In this document: in pieces, positions 40,634 through 49,268 of the stretch
Layout: every line of letters begins with the position of its first letter
Position numbering within the stretch: position 1 is the first letter of the stretch
Notes under the pieces: generated by a model
Database searches by the model: none
Seen by the model: the letters and a program-made list of their open reading frames with translations, nothing else
What the model was told of the DNA's origin: nothing
Program-made: the position numbers and the translations under genes
Source of the DNA: Phycisphaerae bacterium
Lineage (GTDB): Bacteria > Planctomycetota > Phycisphaerae > JAJVII01
Reading direction: 5' to 3'
Assembly (NCBI GenBank): GCA_022072085.1
Contig: JAJVII010000020.1
Span: 124,001 to 188,000 of the forward strand
DNA length: 64,000 bases

Positions 40634-41662
40634 TCACCCGAAGAGCCCCGCCTCCAGCCCGCCGATCAGACGCTGATAGTTCGCGAAGTAGATTTCGCGC
40701 AGGACGTCGTCGCCCAGCTTCACGCCGCGCAGCCGCACCCGCCCGTCGGCCGTTCCCGCGTCGGGATCCTCGATCGGCGAATCGCCGCGGAACGCAGACT
40801 CCCACAGCATCTGCTGGACCCAGTATCGGCTGGCGTAGTGCGTGAAGTCGTACTTCGGGTCGATCACCAGATCGCTGCCGAACAGGATCCGCCCGCGGTG
40901 TCGGCTGAAGAACTGCCGCGCCCGCTCCGGCCGGTGTCGGCTGATCTCGCGTGCGATCCACTTGGTCGCCGACGTGTCCAGCATCAGGTTGCGGTGACCG
41001 TTCAGCAGCATGTCCAGATGGTCGAGGTTCTCGCTGTGCCCGATGAAGTGCGCCCCGATCACCGGCCGCGGCGAGACGTAGTCGGCGAACCAGTGGAGCT
41101 GATCGTAGTTGCGTTCCTTGGTGCCGTAGATGTCGGCGTTGGCGTAGCGCGTCGCGAACCAGGCATCCGGGTCGGCGACGTGGACCATGAACCCCATCCC
41201 CGCGTCCACCGCCGCGTCGATCACGGGCCGAAGCCACGGCAGGTCGATCGTGAAGTCCCATTGTTCGCGGGCCCGGGGGGCGGCCCACAGTTTGCAGATC
41301 CTTGCCCCGCGGCGGGCGAACTCGATCACGTCATGACGCCACCGGTTCAGAAATCTTCTGGTCCGCTTGAACTGTCGGTAGTCCGGGATCGCGATGAAGT
41401 CCACACGGCCGGGCCATGTACGGCGAATCTCGTCGATCTGCTCCAGGAACGTCATCGAGCAGAAGCGGTTGATCCCGTAGAGGTCGGCCACGCGGAAGAA
41501 CCGCCGCAGCGCCTCCAGCCCGCCGCGCAGGTGGATGTGTGCGTCGGTGATGGGCAGGCTGGGCAGCCGCCGCTCCGGTGGGTGGCGGTAGTCCACACCG
41601 GTCCGGTTGGCTGGGTGGTGTCGCTTGGCGGCGGCTTTGCTTGGTCGATTGCGGTTGGGCAC
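40634..41662 (-). CDS. Amidohydrolase-2 family metal-dependent hydrolase
   Basis: A 342-residue TIM-barrel hydrolase. The first metal motif is DAHIHL (~40-45), then MVHVADPD, then AHFIGHSENL with a His ligand, and FGSDL with the catalytic Asp. The family includes decarboxylases and lactone or amide hydrolases. The N-terminal 30 residues are basic and probably disordered. The start GTG 41662 has only a weak ribosome site. Its position before GH4 suggests a role with a sugar acid or glycoside product, which is inference only. Confidence 0.87.
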   Translation of the reverse strand: MPNRNRPSKAAAKRHHPANRTGVDYRHPPERRLPSLPITDAHIHLRGGLEALRRFFRVADLYGINRFCSMTFLEQIDEIRRTWPGRVDFIAIPDYRQFKRTRRFLNRWRHDVIEFARRGARICKLWAAPRAREQWDFTIDLPWLRPVIDAAVDAGMGFMVHVADPDAWFATRYANADIYGTKERNYDQLHWFADYVSPRPVIGAHFIGHSENLDHLDMLLNGHRNLMLDTSATKWIAREISRHRPERARQFFSRHRGRILFGSDLVIDPKYDFTHYASRYWVQQMLWESAFRGDSPIEDPDAGTADGRVRLRGVKLGDDVLREIYFANYQRLIGGLEAGLFG

Positions 41663-41715
41663 GGCAGGCTCTGGGCAGGGGACGTTGGGTTCGTTCCTCG
41701 CGATCCGTCGGGGGG

Positions 41716-41721
41716 ATTATA
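41716..41721 (-). promoter_or_regulatory. TATAAT -10 box of the amidohydrolase gene
   Basis: Reverse-strand TATAAT about 54 bases before GTG 41662, with no clear -35 box. Confidence 0.4.
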
Positions 41722-41798
41722 GGGCGGGCAGCCGGGTCAGGCGAGTGAGAAGGATGCTGCAATGCGCCGATTCCTGTGGCGTTATGCCTGATTAAGGC

Positions 41799-41804
41799 TA
41801 TAGT
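41799..41804 (+). promoter_or_regulatory. Candidate -10 box of the PDZ lipoprotein gene
   Basis: TATAGT 44 bases before GTG 41848, with AAGGAGG at 41835-41841 in between. The -35 position is not conserved. Confidence 0.4.
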
Positions 41805-41847
41805 ACATGACGCGAAGCAGATCACATACACCCTAAGGAGGCCCACT

Positions 41848-43713
41848 GTGATACGGACCGCAGCGATGACAGCGTGCACGCTGGTTCTGGTGCTGATGAT
41901 CGGATGCGCCCAGGTTCAGAGCCCGGCCGCCTCGCCGACCGCGGCCAGCGTCGCCGCGCCCAAGGCCAAGGCCCCCGCGCCGGCCGCCAAGCCGGTTCGC
42001 GGCGAGGCCCGCACGCTTCAGTTCCGCGTCGACGGGCGTGACGGGCACGCGTTCGTGATTCGCGAAGGGGCCCCGGCTGCCGTTCAGGGCAAGGGCGGGT
42101 TCCTGGGCGTCGCCGTCGAGCCGGTCCCGCCGCTGCTGGTCAACCAGTTCGACCTGGGCGACGGGCGAGGCCTGCTCGTGGGCCAGGTGCTCAAGGACTC
42201 CGCCGCTGCCAAGGCCGGCGTCGAGGCCGGCGACGTGCTGACCCACGTCGGCGACCAGATCATCTACTCTGATGAGCAGCTCCGCAAGCTCGTCGCCGCC
42301 AACAAGCCCGGCGACAAGATCAAGGTGACCGTGATCCACAAAGCCAAGTCCGTCACCCGCAGCGTCGAGTTGGGCAAGGCCCCGGCGGCCCAGCCGATGG
42401 CCGTGCATTTCTCGCCCGGTCCCAACGCCAAGCCCCAGGCCGCCAAGCCCGGCGTCCCGGGCGGCCCGCAGATGCATCGGCAGGCCCGCCGCGATGATGA
42501 TGACGGCGACGATGATGACGACCACGATCGGCGCGACGGACGCGGCGATCGCGGCCAGCAAGATGGGCACGGCCGCGACAGCCGCGACGGGCGCGACGGC
42601 CACGACTGGCGGAGCGCTTGGCAGCGCTTCGCCCAGCAGCATCACGCCGTGATGCCGGGGAGCCGCCCGGGCCAGCCCAAGCAGCAGTCGCAGCCCGGCC
42701 GTCCGCACGTCGGCCAGCCCCAGGCCCGCGGCTTCACCCCGCCCGGTCACATGCAGCAGCAGCGCGGTCTCACGCCGCCGGCGCCGATGCAGCAGCATCG
42801 CGGCTTCACGCCGCCCGGCCCGATGTTCAATCGCCCCGGCCAGCCGCAGCAGCGCGGCTTCGGCCCGCAGACCCGCACGTTCAACCCCGGGCAGCAGCAG
42901 CGCGGCTTCGGACCCCCGGCTGCTATGCCGCAGCAGCGCGGTTTCATGCCCGGCCAGGGCGGTCAGATACCCGGCCGCGGCTTCCAGCAGGTTCCGCCGG
43001 CCCGCCCGATGATGCCCCAGCCGCAGCAGCAACAGCAGCAGCGCGGTTTTGCTCCGGCGCGCCCAGGGGCCTCGACCCCCGGCCCCGTCGGGCAGCCGGC
43101 CGGAGCGGTCCTGCCGCAGCGGCTGATGGCCGTCGTGGAGGAAATGCGCGGCGAATTGCCGCCGGCTGCCTTTGCCAAGCTGAACCTGATCCTGGAGCGG
43201 GCGATCCAGGCTCAGGGCGGCCAGGTGCACCCCGATCGGCAGCCTCAGCAGGCCCGTCCGGAAATGAGGCCGGAGCGTCAGCCGGAAGGTCGCCCCGAGC
43301 CGCGTCCCGAGCCGCTCCGCCGTATGCCCGGCGCGCCGGAACGCCCCGGCGCGATGGCCCCGACGATGCCCCAGGGCGGGCCGCCGGTGAAGGTCATGAT
43401 GTTCATGAACGAGCGATTCCGCCTGACCGCCACGGTGCGAGGGGACGATCAGCCGCGGCTGACGCTGACCAATCGCGAGGGCCGGGCGGTCTTCGAGAAC
43501 CTCTCGCCCGACCAGCTGCGCGAGCGGCTGCCGAAGATGGAAGGCGACGTGCAGGACTTTGTCCGCGGCGCCCTGGAGAACATGCGCCGCTCGGCGCCCG
43601 GCGGGGAAGGCGATCGTCCGATGGCCCGCCCGGTCGGTCCGCGCCCGCAGGTCGCCCCCGACCGGCGCGACCGTCGGCGCGACGACGATGAGGACGAAGA
43701 CGACGACGATTGA
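41848..43713 (+). CDS. PDZ-domain lipoprotein with RGF-repeat low-complexity region
   Basis: A 621-residue protein. The N-terminus is a signal with a lipobox-like MIGC (Cys20), then an Ala/Pro/Lys linker. Residues ~84-177 are a PDZ domain of the HtrA/RseP type (GFLGVAVEPV; DSAAAKAGVEAGDVLTHVGDQIIYS). Next come an acidic patch (DDDDGDDDDDHD), an Asp/Arg/Gly stretch, and eight R-G-F/L repeats spaced by Gln/Pro/Met-rich linkers (residues ~294-401). A helical segment (~420-460), a second beta domain (~540-600) and a poly-Asp C-terminus follow. No protease domain is present. GTG 41848 has AAGGAGG six bases upstream. It could be a scaffold at the cell envelope; the low-complexity part resembles RGG/prion-like regions that can condense, which is inference. 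Confidence 0.85.
   Translation: MIRTAAMTACTLVLVLMIGCAQVQSPAASPTAASVAAPKAKAPAPAAKPVRGEARTLQFRVDGRDGHAFVIREGAPAAVQGKGGFLGVAVEPVPPLLVNQFDLGDGRGLLVGQVLKDSAAAKAGVEAGDVLTHVGDQIIYSDEQLRKLVAANKPGDKIKVTVIHKAKSVTRSVELGKAPAAQPMAVHFSPGPNAKPQAAKPGVPGGPQMHRQARRDDDDGDDDDDHDRRDGRGDRGQQDGHGRDSRDGRDGHDWRSAWQRFAQQHHAVMPGSRPGQPKQQSQPGRPHVGQPQARGFTPPGHMQQQRGLTPPAPMQQHRGFTPPGPMFNRPGQPQQRGFGPQTRTFNPGQQQRGFGPPAAMPQQRGFMPGQGGQIPGRGFQQVPPARPMMPQPQQQQQQRGFAPARPGASTPGPVGQPAGAVLPQRLMAVVEEMRGELPPAAFAKLNLILERAIQAQGGQVHPDRQPQQARPEMRPERQPEGRPEPRPEPLRRMPGAPERPGAMAPTMPQGGPPVKVMMFMNERFRLTATVRGDDQPRLTLTNREGRAVFENLSPDQLRERLPKMEGDVQDFVRGALENMRRSAPGGEGDRPMARPVGPRPQVAPDRRDRRRDDDEDEDDDD
42727..43050 (+). repeat. RGF-coding tandem repeats
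   Basis: Eight CGCGG-T/C-(T/C)T(T/C)-type codon triplets (RGF or RGL) recur every 11-21 codons, most preceded by CAGCAG (QQ). The protein-level period is irregular, which suggests old duplication with drift. Confidence 0.75.
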
Positions 43714-43750
43714 TCGGCCGACGCGGTCGCACTGACCCGACAAATGCAAC

Positions 43751-43782
43751 AGCCCCCCGTCCATCAAGGGCGGGGGGCTTTT
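43751..43782 (+). terminator. Rho-independent terminator of the PDZ lipoprotein gene
   Basis: AGCCCCCCG (43751-43759) pairs with CGGGGGGCT (43771-43779). With a T-G wobble and two further pairs the stem reaches 12 bp. A TTTT run follows. Confidence 0.9.
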
Positions 43783-43798
43783 CATTCTGCTCTCGGTC

Positions 43799-43829
43799 GT
43801 GTCTTCTCTGTGCCTCTGTGGTGAGTATT
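43799..43829. repeat. Single arm of the CTCTGTGG-TGA word
   Basis: CTTCTCTGTGCCTCTGTGGTGA resembles the right inner arm of the hairpin at 16141-16166, but no matching left arm is found nearby. Confidence 0.5.
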
Positions 43830-43842
43830 TCTTAGACGGGTC

Positions 43843-44085
43843 TTACTCTTCGCTGATGCCGCGGAGGTTCAGCACGCCGAAGCCGGCCAGGCTGACGAAG
43901 AAGAGCCCCAGGCCCGCCCAGGTCCACCCGCCGCCGTCACCGAAATACATGACGGCGCACCCCGCCAGGGCCGACAGGCCGCAGGCCACCAGCAGCCAGC
44001 GCGGCACGCGCGATCGCAGTTGCTTCTCGCCCCACTGCTCCTTGGGCAGCAGGACGCCCGCATGTTTGAGGTGCTCCAGCGACAT
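43843..44085 (-). CDS. Small membrane protein coupled to the APC transporter
   Basis: An 80-residue protein that I do not recognise. A charged N-terminus (LEHLKHAGVLLPKEQWGEKQLRSR) is followed by two transmembrane helices (about 30-50 and 56-73). ATG 44085 lies one base after the transporter stop, with GGAGG six bases upstream; an ATG at 44100 overlaps the transporter end. Tight coupling suggests an accessory subunit or regulator of the transporter. Confidence 0.75.
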   Translation of the reverse strand: MSLEHLKHAGVLLPKEQWGEKQLRSRVPRWLLVACGLSALAGCAVMYFGDGGGWTWAGLGLFFVSLAGFGVLNLRGISEE

Positions 44086-44086
44086 C

Positions 44087-46522
44087 TCAGGCCTCCTCAT
44101 GCGTGCCGTCGTCGGCGTCGGTCTGCTTGTGGCGCTCGGCCGCCTCGATCTCCGCAGGGCTCATCTGCGCCTCCACGTCTTCCTGCATGTCCTGGAAGAA
44201 CTGGAGGAAGCTTTGTACGTTGAACTTCAGCGCCCCCGACCGCCGGGCCACCAGCACGAACGGCGTGGGCGTGTGTCGGGCAATCTGCTCGGCCCGGGTC
44301 CGCCGCAGCCGCCGGTTCAGCCACGCCTGCTCGACCGACTCGATCACCAGCAGGTCGCACTCGCCGGCGCGGCGCATGATCTCGCGAGTGACGTTGTCGC
44401 TCTCGGCGACCTCGACCTTCAGCGGCGGCTTGTCGCCGTAGCGATCCTTCATCTCGTTGACCATTGCCCGCAACGTGACCAGCGTCTGGGCCTGCTCGCC
44501 GCGCGAGCCGGGCTCCAGCACGTGCAGCAGGTTGATCTGCCCGCGGCGCGGGTCGGCCAGCATCCGCGCGATGTTGATCATCAGCTCGCCCTGCTGAGGC
44601 TGGGCGATGGGGACCAGGATGTTGCGGAAGCGGCTCTTGCGGGCGACCTCGTGCAGGACCGCCACGTCGCAGTTGGACCGCTTGATGACCTGGTGCTGCT
44701 CGGCGCCCAGGTCGGCGTGGCGGTCGCCCATCCAGCCCATGACCAGGAAGTCGATCTTGTATTCGTCCACCGTGTCGGCGATGGCCTTCCATACCCGCGT
44801 GTGCGTCACCCGCACCAGGGCCGACGCCTCCACCCCCATGCCGCGGACCGGGCGCAGGGCGTGCTCGATGACCTCGCGCGACCGCGGCACCAGCCGCCGC
44901 CCGGCGCTGGTCGGCAACTGCCCGGGCAGCACCACTGAGTGCAGCACGATGACCTCGCCGTCGTTGAGCTTGGCGATGTGCCCGGCGAACCGGCCGAGCG
45001 CCTCAGCCGACTTTGGGTTGGCCACCGGCAGCAGCACTCGGAACCGTTCCTTGCGCTTCTGGGCCTGGGTCAGGCCCTCGGAGAAGAGCACCTGCGTCGC
45101 CTCCTCGGCCTTCTCGCGCGGACGGGCGTAGAACCGCCACAGGACCACGCCTCCGGCCAGCCAGCCGGCCGTCAGCGCCCAGGCCAGCGGCGAGAAGGCG
45201 AACATGTAGAGCGCCAGCGCCAGGTTGCCCACGATGCCGATGATCGGGATCGCCGGGAAGAACGGCGTCAGGTAGCCGTAGCGCAGCTTGTCGCCGTACT
45301 TCCGGCGGATGGTGATGGCCGCCACGTTCACCTGGAGGAACAGCAGCATGAACATCACGTCGGTCGCGGCGGCGACGCTCTGGAGCGGAACCGCGACGGC
45401 CATGCCGATGATGATGCCCCCGCTCGCGAGCAGCGCCAGCCACGGCGTGCGGTTCTTGGGGTGGATGCTCGCGAAGGCGTCGGGCAGATTGTGGTCGCGG
45501 CCCATCGCAAAGCTGACGCGCGTCGAGGAGAAGGTCGTCGCGTTCAGCGCGCTCATCGTCGAGAGCAGCCCGCCGATCAGCAGCAGCGCCGTGCCGAAGG
45601 GCATGAACTGCCGGGCCGCCTCGACCAGGCCGACCTCCGCGTGCGTTCCCAGCCACTGCCAGGTCGGCGCCCCCGTGCCCGGCTGCGACGCCCCCAGCGC
45701 GACGAAAGCCACCAGGATGTAGAGCGGCAGCACGATGACCATCGACCAGATGACGGCCCGCGGCACGTTGCGGCGGGGGTCTTTGACCTCCTCGCCGGCC
45801 TGCACGATGATCTCGTAGTCCTCGAACGCGATGAACGTCAGGCCCATCGCCCCGAATACCCCGCCCAGCCCCTCGGGCGCGAACGGCGTGAACTTGTTCA
45901 TGAAGTGCGGGTGGCGGATGATCGCCCACAGCCCGCTGACGATGAAGATCAGCAGGATGACGACCTTGGCGACGGTGACGATGTTGCCGGCCTTGCCGGT
46001 CTCGCCGGCGCCGCGGTAGTTGATGTAGATGAACAGCAGGGCGATCGCGACGGCCAGCGCCTTCTGGGCTGCCGCCCCTTCCAGCCCGGGGATCGACCAG
46101 CCGAACTGCTCGAGCATGAGCTGGAGGTAGGCGGCAAAGCCCAGCGCGTAGAGGCTGCCCGCGACGGCGTGGGCAAACCAGCTCATCCAACCGGCCAGGA
46201 AGGCGTTGCCGCCGGGCAGCCCTTCCTTGACCCAGAGGTAGCCGCCGCCGGCTTCGGGGATCGACGAGCCCAACTCCGCGTAGACCATTGCGGTGAAGAC
46301 GGTGATGACGCCGTTGAGCGCAAACGCCAGGATCAACGCCGGGCCCGCGACGCCCGCGGCGATGCCGGTCAGCACGAAGATGCCCGCGCCGATCATCGCC
46401 CCCACGCCGATCATTGTGATGTCGAAGCAGCCCAGGTCGCGGCTGAGCTCGGTGCGCGGCTCGCCGGCGCCGGCTGACTGTCCGCCGTTGCCCGTCTTGC
46501 TGTCGGTCTGCGAATCGGTCAT
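44087..46522 (-). CDS. APC-superfamily amino acid permease with two C-terminal USP domains
   Basis: An 811-residue protein. Residues ~30-465 hold about 12 transmembrane helices with the APC signature (GVGAMIGAGIFVLTG; PEAGGGYLWVKEGLPG; FSSTRVSFAMGRD). Residues ~490-625 and ~630-770 are two universal-stress-protein-like domains (RVLLPVANPKSAEALGRFAGH; RNILVPIAQPQQGELMINIAR), which may bind nucleotide and gate transport. The start ATG 46522 has a weak ribosome site. It is 29 bases from the beta-helix gene upstream and one base from the small membrane gene downstream, making a likely three-gene operon. The substrate is not evident; cationic or small neutral amino acids are usual. Confidence 0.92.
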   Translation of the reverse strand: MTDSQTDSKTGNGGQSAGAGEPRTELSRDLGCFDITMIGVGAMIGAGIFVLTGIAAGVAGPALILAFALNGVITVFTAMVYAELGSSIPEAGGGYLWVKEGLPGGNAFLAGWMSWFAHAVAGSLYALGFAAYLQLMLEQFGWSIPGLEGAAAQKALAVAIALLFIYINYRGAGETGKAGNIVTVAKVVILLIFIVSGLWAIIRHPHFMNKFTPFAPEGLGGVFGAMGLTFIAFEDYEIIVQAGEEVKDPRRNVPRAVIWSMVIVLPLYILVAFVALGASQPGTGAPTWQWLGTHAEVGLVEAARQFMPFGTALLLIGGLLSTMSALNATTFSSTRVSFAMGRDHNLPDAFASIHPKNRTPWLALLASGGIIIGMAVAVPLQSVAAATDVMFMLLFLQVNVAAITIRRKYGDKLRYGYLTPFFPAIPIIGIVGNLALALYMFAFSPLAWALTAGWLAGGVVLWRFYARPREKAEEATQVLFSEGLTQAQKRKERFRVLLPVANPKSAEALGRFAGHIAKLNDGEVIVLHSVVLPGQLPTSAGRRLVPRSREVIEHALRPVRGMGVEASALVRVTHTRVWKAIADTVDEYKIDFLVMGWMGDRHADLGAEQHQVIKRSNCDVAVLHEVARKSRFRNILVPIAQPQQGELMINIARMLADPRRGQINLLHVLEPGSRGEQAQTLVTLRAMVNEMKDRYGDKPPLKVEVAESDNVTREIMRRAGECDLLVIESVEQAWLNRRLRRTRAEQIARHTPTPFVLVARRSGALKFNVQSFLQFFQDMQEDVEAQMSPAEIEAAERHKQTDADDGTHEEA

Positions 46523-46551
46523 GGCACACTCGCCCTGCGCGTCACTGGCAA

Positions 46552-49032
46552 CTATAGGCTGCCCGATTCCCGCCAGAAGGCCCCGCCGCCGCGTTCTTCC
46601 CAGACACCGCGGCCGGAGGTGAACCGCAACTCGCCGGTTGAGGCGTCGAAGGCCATCTCCCATGCCCCGCTGTCGATCGCCCGGCGATAGGCGTCGCGCC
46701 CGTCGGCCAGTTGCTGGTCGGTGTAGCGGGCGAGGCTGGCGAACTCGGCCGGCCGGGCGGCGTTTCGGCCGTTGCGGCGGGCGATCTCGGCTTCGACGGC
46801 GGCCAGTCCCCGCCGCACGGCTGACAGGACCATGCCGGCCACCGCCGGGGCCAGGTCCGGCCCGGTCGCCTGGAACGTCCAGCCGACGAAGTGCGTAATG
46901 ATCGTGCTGGCCAGCGATTCAAGCACGCCGCCGACGCGGTGCCGCTCCAGCCCGCCGCCGGGCGGGGTGAAGGTGAACGGTGGCAGGCCCGCGCCGGCTT
47001 GAAGTTCGCCCAGCAGGAAGCAGCCGAACCCGATGTGGCATCCGGCTCGCACAATGGCGTTGGAGCCGACGAAGCAGGCCTCCATCCGCACCGGGGCGTT
47101 GGCGGCCCCAAGCACCTGCGAGCCGCCGCCCAGCATGGGGACAGCCGGGACCAGCACGACCCGCCCGCCGACGGCCACGGGCGTCGGCAGCGAGCGCAGG
47201 TGCTCGCAGCAGCCGGCCAGGTGCATCGACATGAGGTAGCCGCCCACCTCCGCGCCCTCGAACCGTCCGCCGACGATCGTCGCGCAGGCGGCCTGCACGT
47301 TACGGACCTCGGCCAGGGCGCTCAGCGTCGAGCGTGCCGCCAGCCAGGCGTTGCCCGCGACAGCGGCGTCGACCCGCGAGCCGGCGCCGACGGTCGAGCG
47401 GTGGAGTCGGCTGGCCCGCACGACGCCGCCAGCTTCGACGAGCGAATCGCCGACGACGCTGCGCAGCACGCGGGCGCCGGCGCGGACGGTCGCGTGGTCC
47501 AGGTCGCTGTCCCAGACGACCGCGCCGGCGGCGATGATGCAGCGCGGGCCGATGCGGCTGCCCGGCCCAATCACCGCGCCGGGGTCCACCTGGGCGGTCG
47601 GGTCGATGACCGGCGCTGCCGGCGCGGGGGCGTCATCGCCGGCGGCCATCGCGACGCGCAGCGGGCGGATCGGGTGCGGGTCGGGCGCGGCGAAGATGTC
47701 GGCTTCGCTCACCTGGCATTCGTAGGCGTCGGGGGCGACGTTGAGCAGTCGGCCGATGCTCGGATGGCGGTAGCGGAAGCCCGGCACGTTGCCCTGGCCG
47801 CCTTCTATGAACCAGCCGATCGGCTGGCCGTCCTCGAATCGCCATAGGTCCGTGTCGCGATGGACCCGCAGCAGGGCCCAGGTGTCGGCGATCCAGCGAG
47901 GCCAGCCGTGGCGCTGCTTCGCGGGCGCGACGCCGAGGTCCACCCCGTGCCGCCGGGCCAGGGCGGCCGTCATCGCCAGCGCCGTGTCCAGCGCCGCCTC
48001 GACGATCGTGTCGGCGACCTGCCGCCGCTCGCGGGGCAGGGCGGTCCACAGCCGCTGGACCATGCGGATGACCAGGTCCGGCGCGTAGGTGAATACCCAC
48101 GCCCCGCGGCGCTGCTTGGTCCCCAGCCCGACCGACAGTTCGCCCGGCATGACCGTCCCGCGGGTCAGCTCGCCGCCGTGGCCCGACAGCGAGAAGGGCA
48201 TCAGCACCGTCGCCAGGTCGTCGTTGACCAGCGAGTCGGCGTCGGCGTGCGGCGTCGCGGATTGGCCGATCACCTTCGTCCACGGCGCGACCCAGCAGCA
48301 AGGGCCCAGCTCGATCGGCTCGTGGCTGAGCAGCGGATCGCGCCACAGGCCGACGTGCCGCCCGACGCCGGCCAGGCGGCCGTCCGGCTGCGGCAGCAGC
48401 TTGCCCGAGTTGGTCGAGTGGATCGCGTTGAGGCCGTAGAGACTCACGTGCGGCAGGTCGATCACCTCGGCCACGCGGAGGCGGCCGGTGGCCTCGTCCA
48501 ATTCGAGTCGGCGGAAGGCGTTGCTGAAGACCCCCTCGAAGTAGCCGCGGCGGTCCAGCCGCGTGCTCTCGCCCAGCAGGGCCTCGCTGACTTCCGTGGG
48601 CCCCTCGACCGCGACGCGGTCCCGCGTCGTCGTCAGCACCAGCTTGGCCGACCGGATGCGGTTGTCCGCGCCGAAGGTGACGTTCTCGGCCCAGGTGTCG
48701 GTGATGTGCGTGCGCTCGCCGACGGCGCAGTTGATGAGCGTCGCCCCGGCCAGCCGGGCGCCGGCGGCGACGGACGGCGCGGCCCCGCCGACGACGGTTC
48801 GGCCGGCCGGGTCGCAGCGGTGCTGGTGGGGGCTGCCCTCGGCAACGACGATCGAGTCGAGCACGCGGGCGCCGGCGTCGACTTCGGCGTCGTGCAGGTG
48901 GCTGTTGCGGACGACGGCACCGGTCCCGACGCGCGTGGCCGGACCGGTCAGCCAGCTCGATCCGTCGACGGTGGCGTCCGGCGAGAGGTTGGCGGCGTTC
49001 ACGCCCGGCCCGATGCAGCGGGGATCGATCAC
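46552..49032 (-). CDS. Large protein with two left-handed beta-helix (hexapeptide) blocks
   Basis: An 826-residue cytosolic protein of unknown function. Residues ~5-140 and ~460-610 have the hexapeptide spacing of left-handed beta-helices seen in GlmU-like and LpxA-like proteins (VVRNSHLHDAEVDAGARVLDSIVV; GAVIGPGSRIGPRCIIAAGAVVW; ATVRAGARVLRSVVGDSLVEAGG). The middle part (~230-440) is alpha-helical, with conserved-looking PWTKVIGQ and LVNDDLATVLMPFSLSGHGGELTRG. The C-terminal ~150 residues are helical. No nucleotidyltransferase domain is present. It may relate to the DUF4954-type beta-helix proteins, but I am not sure. GCAGGAG is six bases before GTG 49032. It is first in the operon with the APC-USP transporter. 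Confidence 0.8.
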   Translation of the reverse strand: MIDPRCIGPGVNAANLSPDATVDGSSWLTGPATRVGTGAVVRNSHLHDAEVDAGARVLDSIVVAEGSPHQHRCDPAGRTVVGGAAPSVAAGARLAGATLINCAVGERTHITDTWAENVTFGADNRIRSAKLVLTTTRDRVAVEGPTEVSEALLGESTRLDRRGYFEGVFSNAFRRLELDEATGRLRVAEVIDLPHVSLYGLNAIHSTNSGKLLPQPDGRLAGVGRHVGLWRDPLLSHEPIELGPCCWVAPWTKVIGQSATPHADADSLVNDDLATVLMPFSLSGHGGELTRGTVMPGELSVGLGTKQRRGAWVFTYAPDLVIRMVQRLWTALPRERRQVADTIVEAALDTALAMTAALARRHGVDLGVAPAKQRHGWPRWIADTWALLRVHRDTDLWRFEDGQPIGWFIEGGQGNVPGFRYRHPSIGRLLNVAPDAYECQVSEADIFAAPDPHPIRPLRVAMAAGDDAPAPAAPVIDPTAQVDPGAVIGPGSRIGPRCIIAAGAVVWDSDLDHATVRAGARVLRSVVGDSLVEAGGVVRASRLHRSTVGAGSRVDAAVAGNAWLAARSTLSALAEVRNVQAACATIVGGRFEGAEVGGYLMSMHLAGCCEHLRSLPTPVAVGGRVVLVPAVPMLGGGSQVLGAANAPVRMEACFVGSNAIVRAGCHIGFGCFLLGELQAGAGLPPFTFTPPGGGLERHRVGGVLESLASTIITHFVGWTFQATGPDLAPAVAGMVLSAVRRGLAAVEAEIARRNGRNAARPAEFASLARYTDQQLADGRDAYRRAIDSGAWEMAFDASTGELRFTSGRGVWEERGGGAFWRESGSL

Positions 49033-49112
49033 GGCATGCTCCTGCGGCGGTCCGCGTCTGAGGGGCAATGTAATATCGCCACGGCGGGGAAGTAAAGAGC
49101 AAGAGGCAGATT

Positions 49113-49167
49113 CGCCACGGAGACACGGGTGTCACTTCTTCTCCGTGCCCTCCGTGCCCCTGTGGCG
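49113..49167. repeat. Inverted repeat built on the CGCCACGGAGACACGG word
   Basis: CGCCACGGAGACACGG (49113-49128) is inverted, with changes, in CCGTGCCCCTGTGGCG (to 49167). It lies in the divergent gap 49033-49268. Confidence 0.7.
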
Positions 49168-49193
49168 AGCGTTTTCGATCCGGCCGCAGGGAC

Positions 49194-49221
49194 TTCCAAT
49201 CCGCAATGGGGTTGTCATAAT
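49194..49221 (+). promoter_or_regulatory. Candidate promoter of the fused oxidoreductase gene
   Basis: TTCCAA (49194-49199), a 16-base spacer and CATAAT (49216-49221), 47 bases before ATG 49269. Both boxes are imperfect. Confidence 0.35.
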
Positions 49222-49268
49222 GTCCGGTCCCGGAAGGGCCGGGGCCGACATCGCAACAGGAGATCATC

